A stretch of DNA of 64,000 bases from the NCBI RefSeq assembly GCF_000176035.2, contig NC_015675.1:4840001-4904000 (forward strand), read 5' to 3'. Each line of letters starts with the position of its first letter. Within the stretch, counting starts at the first letter, position 1. The position numbers and the translations under genes were made by a program. Shown piece by piece: positions 53,257-62,535 of this stretch. The stretch comes from Mesorhizobium opportunistum WSM2075 (GTDB taxonomy: Bacteria > Pseudomonadota > Alphaproteobacteria > Rhizobiales > Rhizobiaceae). The notes under the pieces were generated by a model. The model was not told the DNA's origin, made no database searches, and worked only from the letters and a program-made list of their open reading frames with translations.

Positions 53257-53957
53257 GCTGCCGCGCCTTTTGCATTAAGGCCGCGCGAGCGGAAGGCAAG
53301 GATGGTCTGCGCCAGAATGGCGACGGCGATCTCGGCGGGGCTCGCGGCACCGATATCGAGGCCGATCGGCGCATGGATGCGGGCGATCTGGTCGGCGCTC
53401 GCGCCCAGCGCCAGCAGGCGTTCGACGCGCTTGGCGTGGGTCTTGCGGCTGCCAAGCGCCCCGACATAGAAGCATTTGGCGTCGAGTGCGGCCTTCAGCG
53501 CGAAATCGTCGATCTTGGGGTCATGGGTGACGGCGGCGAGCGCCGTATAGCTGTCGAGCGGCTGGCGCGTCAGCACATCCTCGGGCCATTCGGCATGCAA
53601 GGCGACATCGGGAAAGCGGTCAGGCGTGGCAAAGGCGGTGCGCGGATCGATAATCTCCAGGGGATAGCCGGCGATGCGTGCCATCGGGGCGAGCGCCTGG
53701 CTGATGTGGACGGCGCCAATGACCAGCAGGCGCGGCTGCGGCAGATGCGCGTTGAGAAAGAAGGTCCGCCCCTCCGCCTCGACGGAACCGGAATTGCCCG
53801 ATCGAAAGGCCTTGGCGATCGCCGTTCCGAGATCGCCGGCGACGTGGTCGCCCTCGCGCACGATACGATCGCGGCCGTCACCGAGATCGGTGACGAGGAT
53901 CGCCGCACGGCGGGCGCGGCGCTCGGCATTCAAGGTTTTTAGGGTATATGGATCCAT
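53253..53957 (-). CDS. XdhC family protein, C-terminal (Rossmann) half
   Basis: 234 residues. Carries the XdhC_C Rossmann domain: PRLLVIGAVHISQALAPMAR, HDPKIDDFALKAAL and YVGALGSRKTHAKR. XdhC-type chaperones protect the sulfurated molybdenum cofactor and load it into xanthine dehydrogenase-like enzymes. The matching N-terminal half is encoded separately just upstream (53964-54302), six bases apart, so the family's usual single protein is split here. Confidence 0.88.
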   Translation of the reverse strand: MDPYTLKTLNAERRARRAAILVTDLGDGRDRIVREGDHVAGDLGTAIAKAFRSGNSGSVEAEGRTFFLNAHLPQPRLLVIGAVHISQALAPMARIAGYPLEIIDPRTAFATPDRFPDVALHAEWPEDVLTRQPLDSYTALAAVTHDPKIDDFALKAALDAKCFYVGALGSRKTHAKRVERLLALGASADQIARIHAPIGLDIGAASPAEIAVAILAQTILAFRSRGLNAKGAAA

Positions 53958-53963
53958 CTGAGA

Positions 53964-54302
53964 TCAGCCTAATCGCTCGACATACACCTTGATGCGGCCG
54001 CCACAGGACAGGCCGACCTGCCAGGCAGCCTCGTCGGCAACACCGAATTCCAGCATCCTGGCCTTTCCGGAGCCGATGACGTCGATCGCCTCGGTCACCA
54101 CGGCGCCCTCGACGCAGCCACCGGAAACCGAACCGTGGAAATTACCTTCGGCATCGATGACAAGGTGGCTGCCGACCGGGCGCGGCGCCGAACCCCAGGT
54201 CTCGACCACCGTCGCGATAACGACATCCTTGCCGTCCTTCATCCAACCTTCGGCGATGATCAGCGGATCGCGGGCCTCATCGAGATAAAGACTGTCGCTC
54301 AT
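53964..54302 (-). CDS. XdhC/CoxI family protein, N-terminal half
   Basis: 112 residues from ATG 54302. The XdhC_CoxI domain is seen in WGSAPRPVGSHLVIDAEGNF, GSVSGGCVEGAVV and LSCGGRIKVYVE, with cysteines used to hold the cofactor. It is separated by six bases from the C-terminal half and follows the CoxE gene by 50 bases. Confidence 0.88.
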   Translation of the reverse strand: MSDSLYLDEARDPLIIAEGWMKDGKDVVIATVVETWGSAPRPVGSHLVIDAEGNFHGSVSGGCVEGAVVTEAIDVIGSGKARMLEFGVADEAAWQVGLSCGGRIKVYVERLG

Positions 54303-54352
54303 GGTTGCTTCTCTCAGGGTCTGTTTTTCCAGGGAACAGGGAAAACATATGG

Positions 54353-55597
54353 TTATGCGGCATGCCTCTCGCCAGCATCCATCCATCGCCGCGGATCGAC
54401 CGACAGTGCCGATTTCTTATCCAGCGAGGCGCAGAGGTCGGCGAGCGCCTCGAGATTGTGCACCGAACGGAATTCGTCGACATGCGGCAGCATCGCCTTG
54501 ACGCCGCGGGCGCGCGCCTGAAAACCGTCAAAGCGCAGCAACGGGTTCAGCCAGATCAGCCGCCGGCAGGATTTGTGCAGCCGCTCCATCTCCTCCGAAA
54601 GCCCGGCGACATCGTCGCGCTCCAGCCCGTCAGTGATCAAAAGCACCACCGCGCCCTGCCCCAGCACGCGCCGCGACCAAATCAGGTTGAACTCGGCCAG
54701 CGTATCGCCAATGCGCGTGCCGCCCGACCAGTCCTTGACCGCCGCCGAACAGTCGGCAAGTGCCGCATCGGGATCGCGGTGGCGCATCTGCCGGGTCAGA
54801 TTGGTCAGCCGCGTGCCGAAAACGAAAGTGTGCACGCGCCGGCGCTTTTCGGTCAACGCATGCAGGAAATGCAGGAAGATGCGGGTGTACTGGCTCATCG
54901 AGCCCGATATGTCGGCCAGCACCACCAGCGGCGGGTGGACTTCACGGGCCGAGCGGAATTTCGGCAAGATCAGTTCGCCGCCGGTGCGCGCGGCCGAACG
55001 CATCATGGCGCGCGGGTCGATACGGTGGCCATACGCATCGGCCTTGAAGCGCCTGATCCGCACCATGTCGACCGGCAGACGCAGCCCGGCGATCGCCTTC
55101 CTGGCGTCGGCGATCTCGGCGGCGTTCATCTGGGCGAAATCCTTGCCCCGCAAAACCTCGTTGCCGGAAAAAGTGAAGCGGGCATCGACCTCGATCTCGG
55201 GGATTTCCTGCGGCGGCTGATTCTTCTGGTGGCCTTCGAACATCGCCTGGCTGACGCGGTTCTCGGCCGCGCGCGGCTTCTGCTTCTCCCTGGCGTCGGG
55301 CGCCACCGGCGAAAACATCGCCAGCATCTTCTCGATCAACTCGCGCGATTTCCAGAACAGCCGGAAAGCTTCGTCGAAGATGGCGTGATCCTCGTGCCGC
55401 GAGACCAGCACGGCGTGCAGCGTCCAGTAGAAATCATCGCGCGAACCGATACCAGCGACGAGCACGGCCTCGATGGCGTCCTTGACCGAGGCTGGCCCGA
55501 CGCGCATGCCGGCCTTGCGCAAGGTGCGGGCGAAATAGACGATGTTGTCGGCGATCCGGCCATCCGCTGTCGCCTCTTTCGGTTCGGGGCGCGGCAT
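54353..55597 (-). CDS. coxE: CoxE-type von Willebrand factor A domain protein
   Basis: 414 residues. The N-terminal CoxE part is followed by a VWA domain with MIDAS motif DISGSMSQYTR, then GTRIG and later GLERDD. In CO dehydrogenase systems CoxE works with the AAA+ ATPase CoxD to insert the catalytic Mo-Cu site. No coxMSL genes are in the window, so the partner hydroxylase lies elsewhere or differs. Stop to next start gap is three bases from CoxD. Confidence 0.87.
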   Translation of the reverse strand: MPRPEPKEATADGRIADNIVYFARTLRKAGMRVGPASVKDAIEAVLVAGIGSRDDFYWTLHAVLVSRHEDHAIFDEAFRLFWKSRELIEKMLAMFSPVAPDAREKQKPRAAENRVSQAMFEGHQKNQPPQEIPEIEVDARFTFSGNEVLRGKDFAQMNAAEIADARKAIAGLRLPVDMVRIRRFKADAYGHRIDPRAMMRSAARTGGELILPKFRSAREVHPPLVVLADISGSMSQYTRIFLHFLHALTEKRRRVHTFVFGTRLTNLTRQMRHRDPDAALADCSAAVKDWSGGTRIGDTLAEFNLIWSRRVLGQGAVVLLITDGLERDDVAGLSEEMERLHKSCRRLIWLNPLLRFDGFQARARGVKAMLPHVDEFRSVHNLEALADLCASLDKKSALSVDPRRWMDAGERHAA

Positions 55598-55600
55598 CGC

Positions 55601-56526
<926 letters not shown>

Positions 56527-56530
<4 letters not shown>

Positions 56531-57054
56531 TCTTTCTCCGTGAACGCCGCTGCTCCGCTTTCCAGAACGTGGTAGCCGCGGGCGTGGTAGATCAGCGGCC
56601 GCAAATTATCGCCCATGCGCAGGCCTGTCACCTTGCCAAAAAGCACACGATGGGTGGCAAGGTCCTTGGTGTCGATCAACTCACAGTCGAAAACGGCGAG
56701 CGCGCCCTTCAAGGTCGGCGCGCCGGTGGAAATCACGTCCCATTCGCCGAGCGCGAAACGCTCCTCGACCGGCAGGCCGGTGATGCCTGAAAACCCGACC
56801 GACAGCGGCTCCTGGTGCGAAGCCAGTGTGTTTAGGGCAAATCGGCCGTTCTTCACGAACGGCTCATTCTTGGGATTCTCACGGTTGAGGCAGACCAGAA
56901 TGGTCGGCGGCGTGTCCGACACCGAGCAGGCCGCGATCACCGTCGCGCCGCGTTTGCCGGCTGGCCCGTCGGTGGTAACCACATGGACGTGACCGGCAAA
57001 ATGGCTCATCGCGTCGCGATAGGCCTGAGGTCCAATGTCATTCTTCTTCAGCAC
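56527..57054 (-). CDS. flavin reductase (HpaC-like)
   Basis: 175 residues of the FMN-binding split-barrel family. HFAGHVHVVTTDGPAGKRGA and SVSDTPPTILVCLNR and NPKNEPFVKNGRFALNTLA are characteristic. Reduces FMN or FAD with NAD(P)H, usually for a monooxygenase or to supply reduced flavin. First gene of the minus-strand molybdo-hydroxylase maturation operon, divergent from the binding-protein gene at 57235. Confidence 0.9.
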
Positions 57055-57234
57055 CAGAATTTTCCACAGCCAGAAACCTCACCGCTATATATGGCTAGAC
57101 ATGACATGCCACAAGCGAAGTGCTTGGCCCATATCGCCAAATTCGCGTGTTGCACCAAGGCCGGGCAGCCTTTAGGTCTTGGCGGGAGCTGGTGCCTGCG
57201 CGATGTCGCGGGCTTGGAGGAACACTTCGGCAGG

Positions 57235-58302
57235 ATGCGATCCCGGGCAACGATATCCGCCGCGCTGGCCTGGCTGCTGCTGGCCGGCGCCGCCAACGCC
57301 CAGACGCTCACGATCGGCGTTGCCGCGCCTCTGTCGGGACCATCGGCCATTCTTGGCAAGCAGGTCGAGGCCGGTGCCGGGCTCGCGGCGGAAGCAAACG
57401 GTGTCGAACTCAAGACCGTGGATGACGCCTGTACCGCCGATGGCGGGGCAGCCGCGGCCAGGGACTTCGTGGCAGCCAAAGTCAATATCGTCGTCGGCTT
57501 CCTCTGCACAGACGCGATCGAGGCGGCGATGCCGATCCTGAGGGACGCCAACATCGCGGTCATCACCGTTGGCGTGCGAACCGAAAGCTTGACCGACCGC
57601 CGCGCCAAGACCGGATGGCCGGTCTATCGCCTGGGGCCGCGTGGCGACGATGAGCGCAACGCCGTTGCCTCCACCCTCACCCACCTGTGGCAGAACGAGC
57701 TGTTCGCCATCATCGACGACGGTACCATCTATGGCCGCGAGATGGCCGAGACGTTTCGCGCCGCAGCGGAGCAAGCGGCGCTGAAACCCGTCTTCGTCGA
57801 CACGTTCCGGCCGCAGCTCGACAACCAGATCGGCCTCATCGGCCGGCTGAAGAAGGCCGGCGCCACGCACGTTTTTGCCGGCGGCGATGGCGACGACATC
57901 GCCATCATGGGCCGCGATGCTGCACAGCTCCAGGCGGGCATCGTCTTTGCCGGCGGTGAAAACCTGCGCACGCCGCCCGGCGACGTGCCCTATGCGACGG
58001 GCACGCTGATGATCGCGCCGCCCGAATGGGCCGATGTCGCCGATCCCAAGGTGCTGGAAAGCTTCGCCGCGCAAAAGATCGTGCCGGACGGCTACACGGT
58101 GCCGGCCTATGCGGCGATCGAAATCGCCAAGTCGGCGGCGGCATTGTCCTCGGGCATGCCGCTGACCGAGGTGCTGACCGGGCATGATTTCACCACGGCG
58201 ATCGGGCCGATCCGCTTCGACGCCAAGGGCGACCTCAGCCAGAGCCCCTATCGCGTGTTCCGCTTCGACGGCACGCGCTTCGTGCCCCTGGAAGGCAACT
58301 GA
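57235..58302 (+). CDS. branched-chain amino acid-type ABC substrate-binding protein (orphan)
   Basis: 355 residues, signal peptide of about 21 residues (ending ANA-QT). Peripla_BP_6 features: LTIGVAAPLSGPSAILGKQV and FIVGFLCTDAIEA-type hinge segments. Resembles LivK but no permease or ATPase is nearby. ATG 57235 is preceded by GCAGG. Ends at a TGATG junction and a 17-bp tandem duplication before the next gene, suggesting translational coupling. Confidence 0.87.
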   Translation: MRSRATISAALAWLLLAGAANAQTLTIGVAAPLSGPSAILGKQVEAGAGLAAEANGVELKTVDDACTADGGAAAARDFVAAKVNIVVGFLCTDAIEAAMPILRDANIAVITVGVRTESLTDRRAKTGWPVYRLGPRGDDERNAVASTLTHLWQNELFAIIDDGTIYGREMAETFRAAAEQAALKPVFVDTFRPQLDNQIGLIGRLKKAGATHVFAGGDGDDIAIMGRDAAQLQAGIVFAGGENLRTPPGDVPYATGTLMIAPPEWADVADPKVLESFAAQKIVPDGYTVPAYAAIEIAKSAAALSSGMPLTEVLTGHDFTTAIGPIRFDAKGDLSQSPYRVFRFDGTRFVPLEGN

Positions 58303-58323
58303 TGTTGGAAGGCAACTGATGTT
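58290..58323. repeat. 17-bp perfect tandem duplication at a stop/start junction
   Basis: GGAAGGCAACTGATGTT at 58290-58306 is repeated exactly at 58307-58323. Each copy carries TGATG. The first overlaps the stop of the binding-protein gene; the second provides the start used by the peptidase gene. The first ATG opens only a five-codon frame. Confidence 0.92.
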
Positions 58324-59344
58324 CCGCACCGGCCCGCGCAACCTGATCACCGATGTCGCCGGCCTGCGCGTCGGCAATGCGACCGACGCCTTGTTGAAGT
58401 CCGGGGTGACGACCGTCCTTTGCGACGAGCCGGCGATCGCCGGCGTGCAAATCCTGGGCGGCGCGCCGGGTACCCGCGAGACGGACTTGCTCGAACCGCA
58501 CAATTCGGTCGAGGCGGTGCATGCCGTGGTGCTGTCGGGCGGTTCGGCTTTCGGCCTCGACGCGGCGTCCGGCGTGCAGGCGGCATTGCGCGAGCGCGGT
58601 ATCGGCTTCGAGGTGGGCGGCTTTCGCGTCCCGATCGTGCCGGCGGCGATCCTGTTCGACCTGCGCAATGGCGGCGACAAGGACTGGGGCCGTTATCCGC
58701 CCTACCGCGACCTCGGCTATGAGGCAGCGCAAACCGCGGCAATGGATTTCCAGCTCGGTACGGCCGGCGCCGGCACCGGCGCGCTGACCGCGGGGCTGAA
58801 GGGCGGCCTGGGTTCGGCCTCGACGCTGTTGGACAATGGCGTCACCATCGGTGCGCTGGCTGCCGTCAACCCGACCGGCTCGGTGACTGTTGGCCGCACG
58901 CGCTATTTCTGGGCGGCACCTTTCGAAATCGACGACGAATTCGGCGGGCTCGGCTATCCCTCGCCAATGCCGGACGATGCAAAGAGGATCTTGCTGAAAT
59001 ACCGCGACCAGCATGCCGGGAGGCAGATGGAGACCGGCGGCAACACGACCATCGCCGTCATCGCCACCGACGCGGTTCTGACCAAGGCTGCTGCAAAGCG
59101 CCTGGCGATATCGGCGCATGACGGCTTCGTGCGCGCCATCTGGCCGACGCACACGCCAGCCGATGGCGACCTGGTGTTCGCGCTGGCGACCGGCAAGAGC
59201 GGCATCCGGCTCGAAGCCGACGCGGCAATCGACCTCTATGCCGCGGCCGGCGCCACCATGGCGCGCGCCATCAGCCGCGGCGTGTTCGCCGCAACACCCG
59301 CCGAAAACGATCTTTTCCCGGCCTGGTCGTCGCGCCCCGGCTGA
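58319..59344 (+). CDS. P1 family peptidase (DmpA/L-aminopeptidase-type)
   Basis: 341 residues. Family S58/DmpA hydrolases self-cleave at a Gly-Ser/Thr site; NTTIAVIATDAVLTKA is the likely cleavage and nucleophile region (GGNTTIAV), and LRVGNATD, AVVLSGGSAFGLDAASGV are conserved. Acts on N-terminal amino acids or beta-peptides and amides. Start at ATG 58319, the second copy of the duplication. May process a peptide bound by the preceding protein. Confidence 0.88.
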   Translation: MFRTGPRNLITDVAGLRVGNATDALLKSGVTTVLCDEPAIAGVQILGGAPGTRETDLLEPHNSVEAVHAVVLSGGSAFGLDAASGVQAALRERGIGFEVGGFRVPIVPAAILFDLRNGGDKDWGRYPPYRDLGYEAAQTAAMDFQLGTAGAGTGALTAGLKGGLGSASTLLDNGVTIGALAAVNPTGSVTVGRTRYFWAAPFEIDDEFGGLGYPSPMPDDAKRILLKYRDQHAGRQMETGGNTTIAVIATDAVLTKAAAKRLAISAHDGFVRAIWPTHTPADGDLVFALATGKSGIRLEADAAIDLYAAAGATMARAISRGVFAATPAENDLFPAWSSRPG

Positions 59345-59353
59345 ACCGGTCGA

Positions 59354-59608
59354 TCACACACGATCGGATCTTTCTTCCTCGAAGGTCACCGCGACATCGG
59401 AATTCGCCGACAGCCAAACCTTCTTGCCGTCGACCTCGGCAACCAGCGCCAGAGGGACGTAATGGTGATGGCCCTTGTGAGCGCCCTCGCCGCTGTCGGC
59501 CTTGGTCAGCTTGATGCGTTGGCCGTCGACCTTGTCGACGGTGCCGATATGCACGCCATCGGCGCCAACGACTTCCATATGCTCACGAATTTTGCTGGTG
59601 TCGGTCAT
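59354..59608 (-). CDS. DUF2171 family protein
   Basis: 84 residues. IREHMEVVGADGVHIGTVDK and the histidine-rich GAHKGHHHYVPLALVAE are typical of DUF2171. Small beta-rich cytoplasmic protein, function unknown. Converges with the peptidase gene at ten bases distance. Confidence 0.88.
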   Translation of the reverse strand: MTDTSKIREHMEVVGADGVHIGTVDKVDGQRIKLTKADSGEGAHKGHHHYVPLALVAEVDGKKVWLSANSDVAVTFEEERSDRV

Positions 59609-59742
59609 GGTGGTTCTCCATTGGGACTGCCGACAATAACAAACGACCGGCCGATTGGATGCATCGGCTTTCAGGCAGCACGACGTTTTGATCCCATCAT
59701 GCTAGGGGACTAGACGATCACGAACACCGGGGGTGAAAGACG

Positions 59743-60468
59743 ATGCGGATCCTTTTGTTGTTTGCCGTTTGCCTGTTAGCACAGGTCACGACACCGATCG
59801 TGGCCCGTGCCGGCGATGTCGCCGAGCTCGAAATCCTGGGATTCACCAAGGACGGCGGCGTGTTCGCCTTCGAGGAATATGGCGTCCAGGATGGGTCGGG
59901 TTTCCCCTACGCCAATCGCTATTATATCGACACCAATGATGACAGCTTTCTCAAGGGAACGCCGATCCGAGTGCGGCTTGACGACGAGACCGCCACGCTC
60001 GAGGCGGCGCGCCTGCAAGCCCGGCAGAAGGGCGAGGCCATTGTCAGCCAGGCCGAGTTGAGCGCCAACCGCGGCATCACCGCCGGTTTCAATCCGGTGA
60101 CCGAACTTTCGGCCGATCCGCACCGCATGGTGGTCAACCCACGCCCGATCTTCTCGCCGGTCGACCAGCCGCTCGAATTCCGGCTGGACGAGCTGGGCAT
60201 GAACAGCACCGAAGGCTGCGAGAGCCAGGGCGAGATCAACGGCTTCCGGCTGCTGCGCGTCGAGGCTCGGGACGGCGGCACGACCAGGCTGCTGCACGAG
60301 GACAAGTCAGTCCCCAAGAGCCGCGGCTGCCCGAACGGCTACAGCATCGGTGCGGTCCAGACGTTCTCGATGGACAGCCTCAGCGCCTATGCCGTGGTGA
60401 TCGCGGTGCGCCAGTACGGTTTCGAGGGGCCGGACTACCGCTGGATCGCCGTGACGGGCCGCCTGTGA
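59743..60468 (+). CDS. predicted secreted protein, DUF2259
   Basis: 241 residues with a signal peptide of about 23 residues (ending ARA-GD). AELEILGFTKDGGVFAFEEY and the two CxC-like cysteines in the rear half match DUF2259. Periplasmic; function unknown. Its stop overlaps the GTG start of the next gene by four bases. Confidence 0.85.
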   Translation: MRILLLFAVCLLAQVTTPIVARAGDVAELEILGFTKDGGVFAFEEYGVQDGSGFPYANRYYIDTNDDSFLKGTPIRVRLDDETATLEAARLQARQKGEAIVSQAELSANRGITAGFNPVTELSADPHRMVVNPRPIFSPVDQPLEFRLDELGMNSTEGCESQGEINGFRLLRVEARDGGTTRLLHEDKSVPKSRGCPNGYSIGAVQTFSMDSLSAYAVVIAVRQYGFEGPDYRWIAVTGRL

Positions 60469-60977
60469 CACCGCACGCCGCCAGCCCCGGCCCGAACTAT
60501 GTCCGCCGCGCCTTGCCGGGGTGGCGGACGGCGTTTCTCGGCGCCCTGGTGTGGGCCGTGATGATGGGCGGCAGCGCGCTTCTCAATCTGCTGCTGGACG
60601 ATTGGGAGACGCCGGAGAAGATACGCACCGTGTCGCTGCTCTTTGCGATGGGTGGAACCCTGGCCTTTCCGTTTGGCCTGTTTGCGGCGCAGTTGCTGTC
60701 TCTCGGAAGGCGCCGGGAAGTTGCCTTCGCGGCAGCGTTCGTGTGCCTCGCCGCAGCGACGATCGGCTTGACCGGCGGGCTCTACGCCCTGCAATACCGC
60801 TCCTACTATGCCGAGTGGCATGCGCCTGCCCTCACCCACACCTGGGCTCTCCAGCTCGTCTTCACGACCTTGATCGCGTTCTACCAGTTCGTGGTGCTGG
60901 GTATCCGGCTTTACTTTCCGCTCGGTTTCATCGCCTTGTTCGCCGCGAGCGCATGGTTTGCGCGGCGGCGGCGTTGA
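60465..60977 (+). CDS. small integral membrane protein
   Basis: 170 residues with four hydrophobic helices (about 18-38, 55-75, 85-108, 125-155) and an Arg-rich end. No family recognised. Begins at GTG 60465, overlapping the previous stop, so it is translationally coupled to the DUF2259 protein. Confidence 0.78.
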   Translation: MTPHAASPGPNYVRRALPGWRTAFLGALVWAVMMGGSALLNLLLDDWETPEKIRTVSLLFAMGGTLAFPFGLFAAQLLSLGRRREVAFAAAFVCLAAATIGLTGGLYALQYRSYYAEWHAPALTHTWALQLVFTTLIAFYQFVVLGIRLYFPLGFIALFAASAWFARRRR

Positions 60978-61036
60978 GCATTTTGTCCGCCTCTGTTAGG
61001 ACGCGGGCAAACCTCTCGATATGTCAGGACTGACCG

Positions 61037-62344
61037 ATGATCCCACGCTATTCCCGGCCGGAAATGGTCGCCATCTGGTCACCCGAAACCCGGTTCCGCA
61101 TCTGGTTCGAGATCGAAGCCCATGCCTGCGACGCGCTGGCCGAACTCGGCGTCATCCCTAAGGCAGCCGCGAAAACCATCTGGGAAAAGGGCGGTGCCGC
61201 GAAATTCGACGTCGAGAAGATCGACGAGATCGAGCGCGTCACCAAGCATGACGTCATCGCCTTCCTCACACATCTGGCGGAATTCGTCGGTCCGGACGCG
61301 CGCTTCATCCACCAGGGCATGACGTCATCGGATGTTCTCGACACCTGCTTTGCCGTGCAGTTGACCCGCGCCAGCGACATCCTGCTCGCCGACATCGACG
61401 GGCTGCTCGCGGCGCTCAAGCGCCGTGCCTTCGAGCATAAGGACACCGTCACCATCGGCCGCAGCCACGGCATTCATGCCGAGCCGACAACCTTCGGCAT
61501 CAAGCTGGCGCAGGCCTATGCCGAATTCTCGCGCTGCCGCGAGCGGCTGGTGCATGCGCGGGAGGATATCGCCACCTGCGCCATTTCGGGTGCGGTCGGC
61601 ACCTTCGCCAACATCGAACCCTATGTCGAGGAGCATGTGGCGGCAAAACTCGGCCTGAAACCGGAGCCGGTGTCGACGCAGGTGATCCCGCGTGACCGCC
61701 ACGCAATGTTCTTCGCCACGCTCGGCGTCATCGCCTCGTCGATCGAGCGGCTGGCGATCGAGGTCCGGCATCTGCAGCGCACCGAAGTGCTGGAAGCGGA
61801 AGAGTTTTTCTCGCCGGGCCAGAAAGGCTCATCGGCCATGCCGCACAAGCGAAACCCGGTGCTGACGGAAAACCTCACCGGCCTCGCCCGCATAGTGCGC
61901 TCCATGGCATTGCCGGCAATGGAGAATGTGGCGCTCTGGCACGAGCGCGACATCTCGCATTCCTCGGTCGAGCGGATGATCGGTCCGGATGCCACGGTGA
62001 CGCTCGATTTCGCGCTGTCGCGGCTGACCAGCGTCGTCGACAAGCTTGTCGTCTATCCGGAGAACATGCTGAAGAACATGAACAAGTTCCGCGGGCTGGT
62101 GCATTCCCAGCGCGTCATGCTGGCGTTGACACAGGCCGGCCTGTCACGCGAGGACTCCTACCGGCTGGTGCAGCGCAACGCCATGAAAGTGTGGGAACAA
62201 GGCGCTGATTTTCTTGAAGAACTTTTGTCCGACAAGGAAGTGACCGCAGCGCTGCCCGAGGCGCAGATCCGCGAGAAATTCGACCTGGGCTACCACACCA
62301 AGCATGTCGACACGATTTTCAGGCGGGTGTTCGGCGAGGCTTGA
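61037..62344 (+). CDS. purB: adenylosuccinate lyase
   Basis: Splits adenylosuccinate to AMP plus fumarate and SAICAR to AICAR in purine synthesis. 435 residues. Signature GSSAMPHKRNPVLTENL is intact; TSSDVLDTCFAVQ and the histidine of GRSHGIHAEPTTFG are the catalytic regions. ATG 61037 lies about 60 bases after the membrane-protein stop. A palindromic element follows its stop by three bases. Confidence 0.96.
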   Translation: MIPRYSRPEMVAIWSPETRFRIWFEIEAHACDALAELGVIPKAAAKTIWEKGGAAKFDVEKIDEIERVTKHDVIAFLTHLAEFVGPDARFIHQGMTSSDVLDTCFAVQLTRASDILLADIDGLLAALKRRAFEHKDTVTIGRSHGIHAEPTTFGIKLAQAYAEFSRCRERLVHAREDIATCAISGAVGTFANIEPYVEEHVAAKLGLKPEPVSTQVIPRDRHAMFFATLGVIASSIERLAIEVRHLQRTEVLEAEEFFSPGQKGSSAMPHKRNPVLTENLTGLARIVRSMALPAMENVALWHERDISHSSVERMIGPDATVTLDFALSRLTSVVDKLVVYPENMLKNMNKFRGLVHSQRVMLALTQAGLSREDSYRLVQRNAMKVWEQGADFLEELLSDKEVTAALPEAQIREKFDLGYHTKHVDTIFRRVFGEA

Positions 62345-62346
62345 GC

Positions 62347-62518
62347 TTTCCTTCTCCCCGTTTTCGGGGAGAAGGTGCCCGAAGGGCGGATGAGGGGCGG
62401 CGCGGACTTTGGCGGTTAAAGCTACCCATCGCTTTGTGCAGAAACGATAACCTCCCAACCTCGGCGCCGCCCCTCATTGCCCTGCCGGGCATTTCTCCCC
62501 GTAAACGGGGAGAAAGAA
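62347..62518. repeat. palindromic element of a second family
   Basis: About 172 bp. The left half begins CTTCTCCCCGTTTTCGGGGA, then a GCCC-GAAGGGC hairpin and ATGAGGGGCGGCGC; the right half mirrors all three in reverse (GCGCCGCCCCTCAT, GCCCTGCCGGGC, TTTCTCCCCGTAAACGGGGA). Non-paired core contains no gene. Sits between purB and the VOC gene. Arms differ from the two other palindromes, so it is a distinct type. Confidence 0.85.
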
Positions 62519-62535
62519 GCTGTGCCGATGTCAAA

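Noticed and set aside
51847..53469. A 540-codon plus-strand frame opposite the MoeA-MobA fusion.
   Set aside because: Antisense artefact of high GC; composition unlike a real protein.
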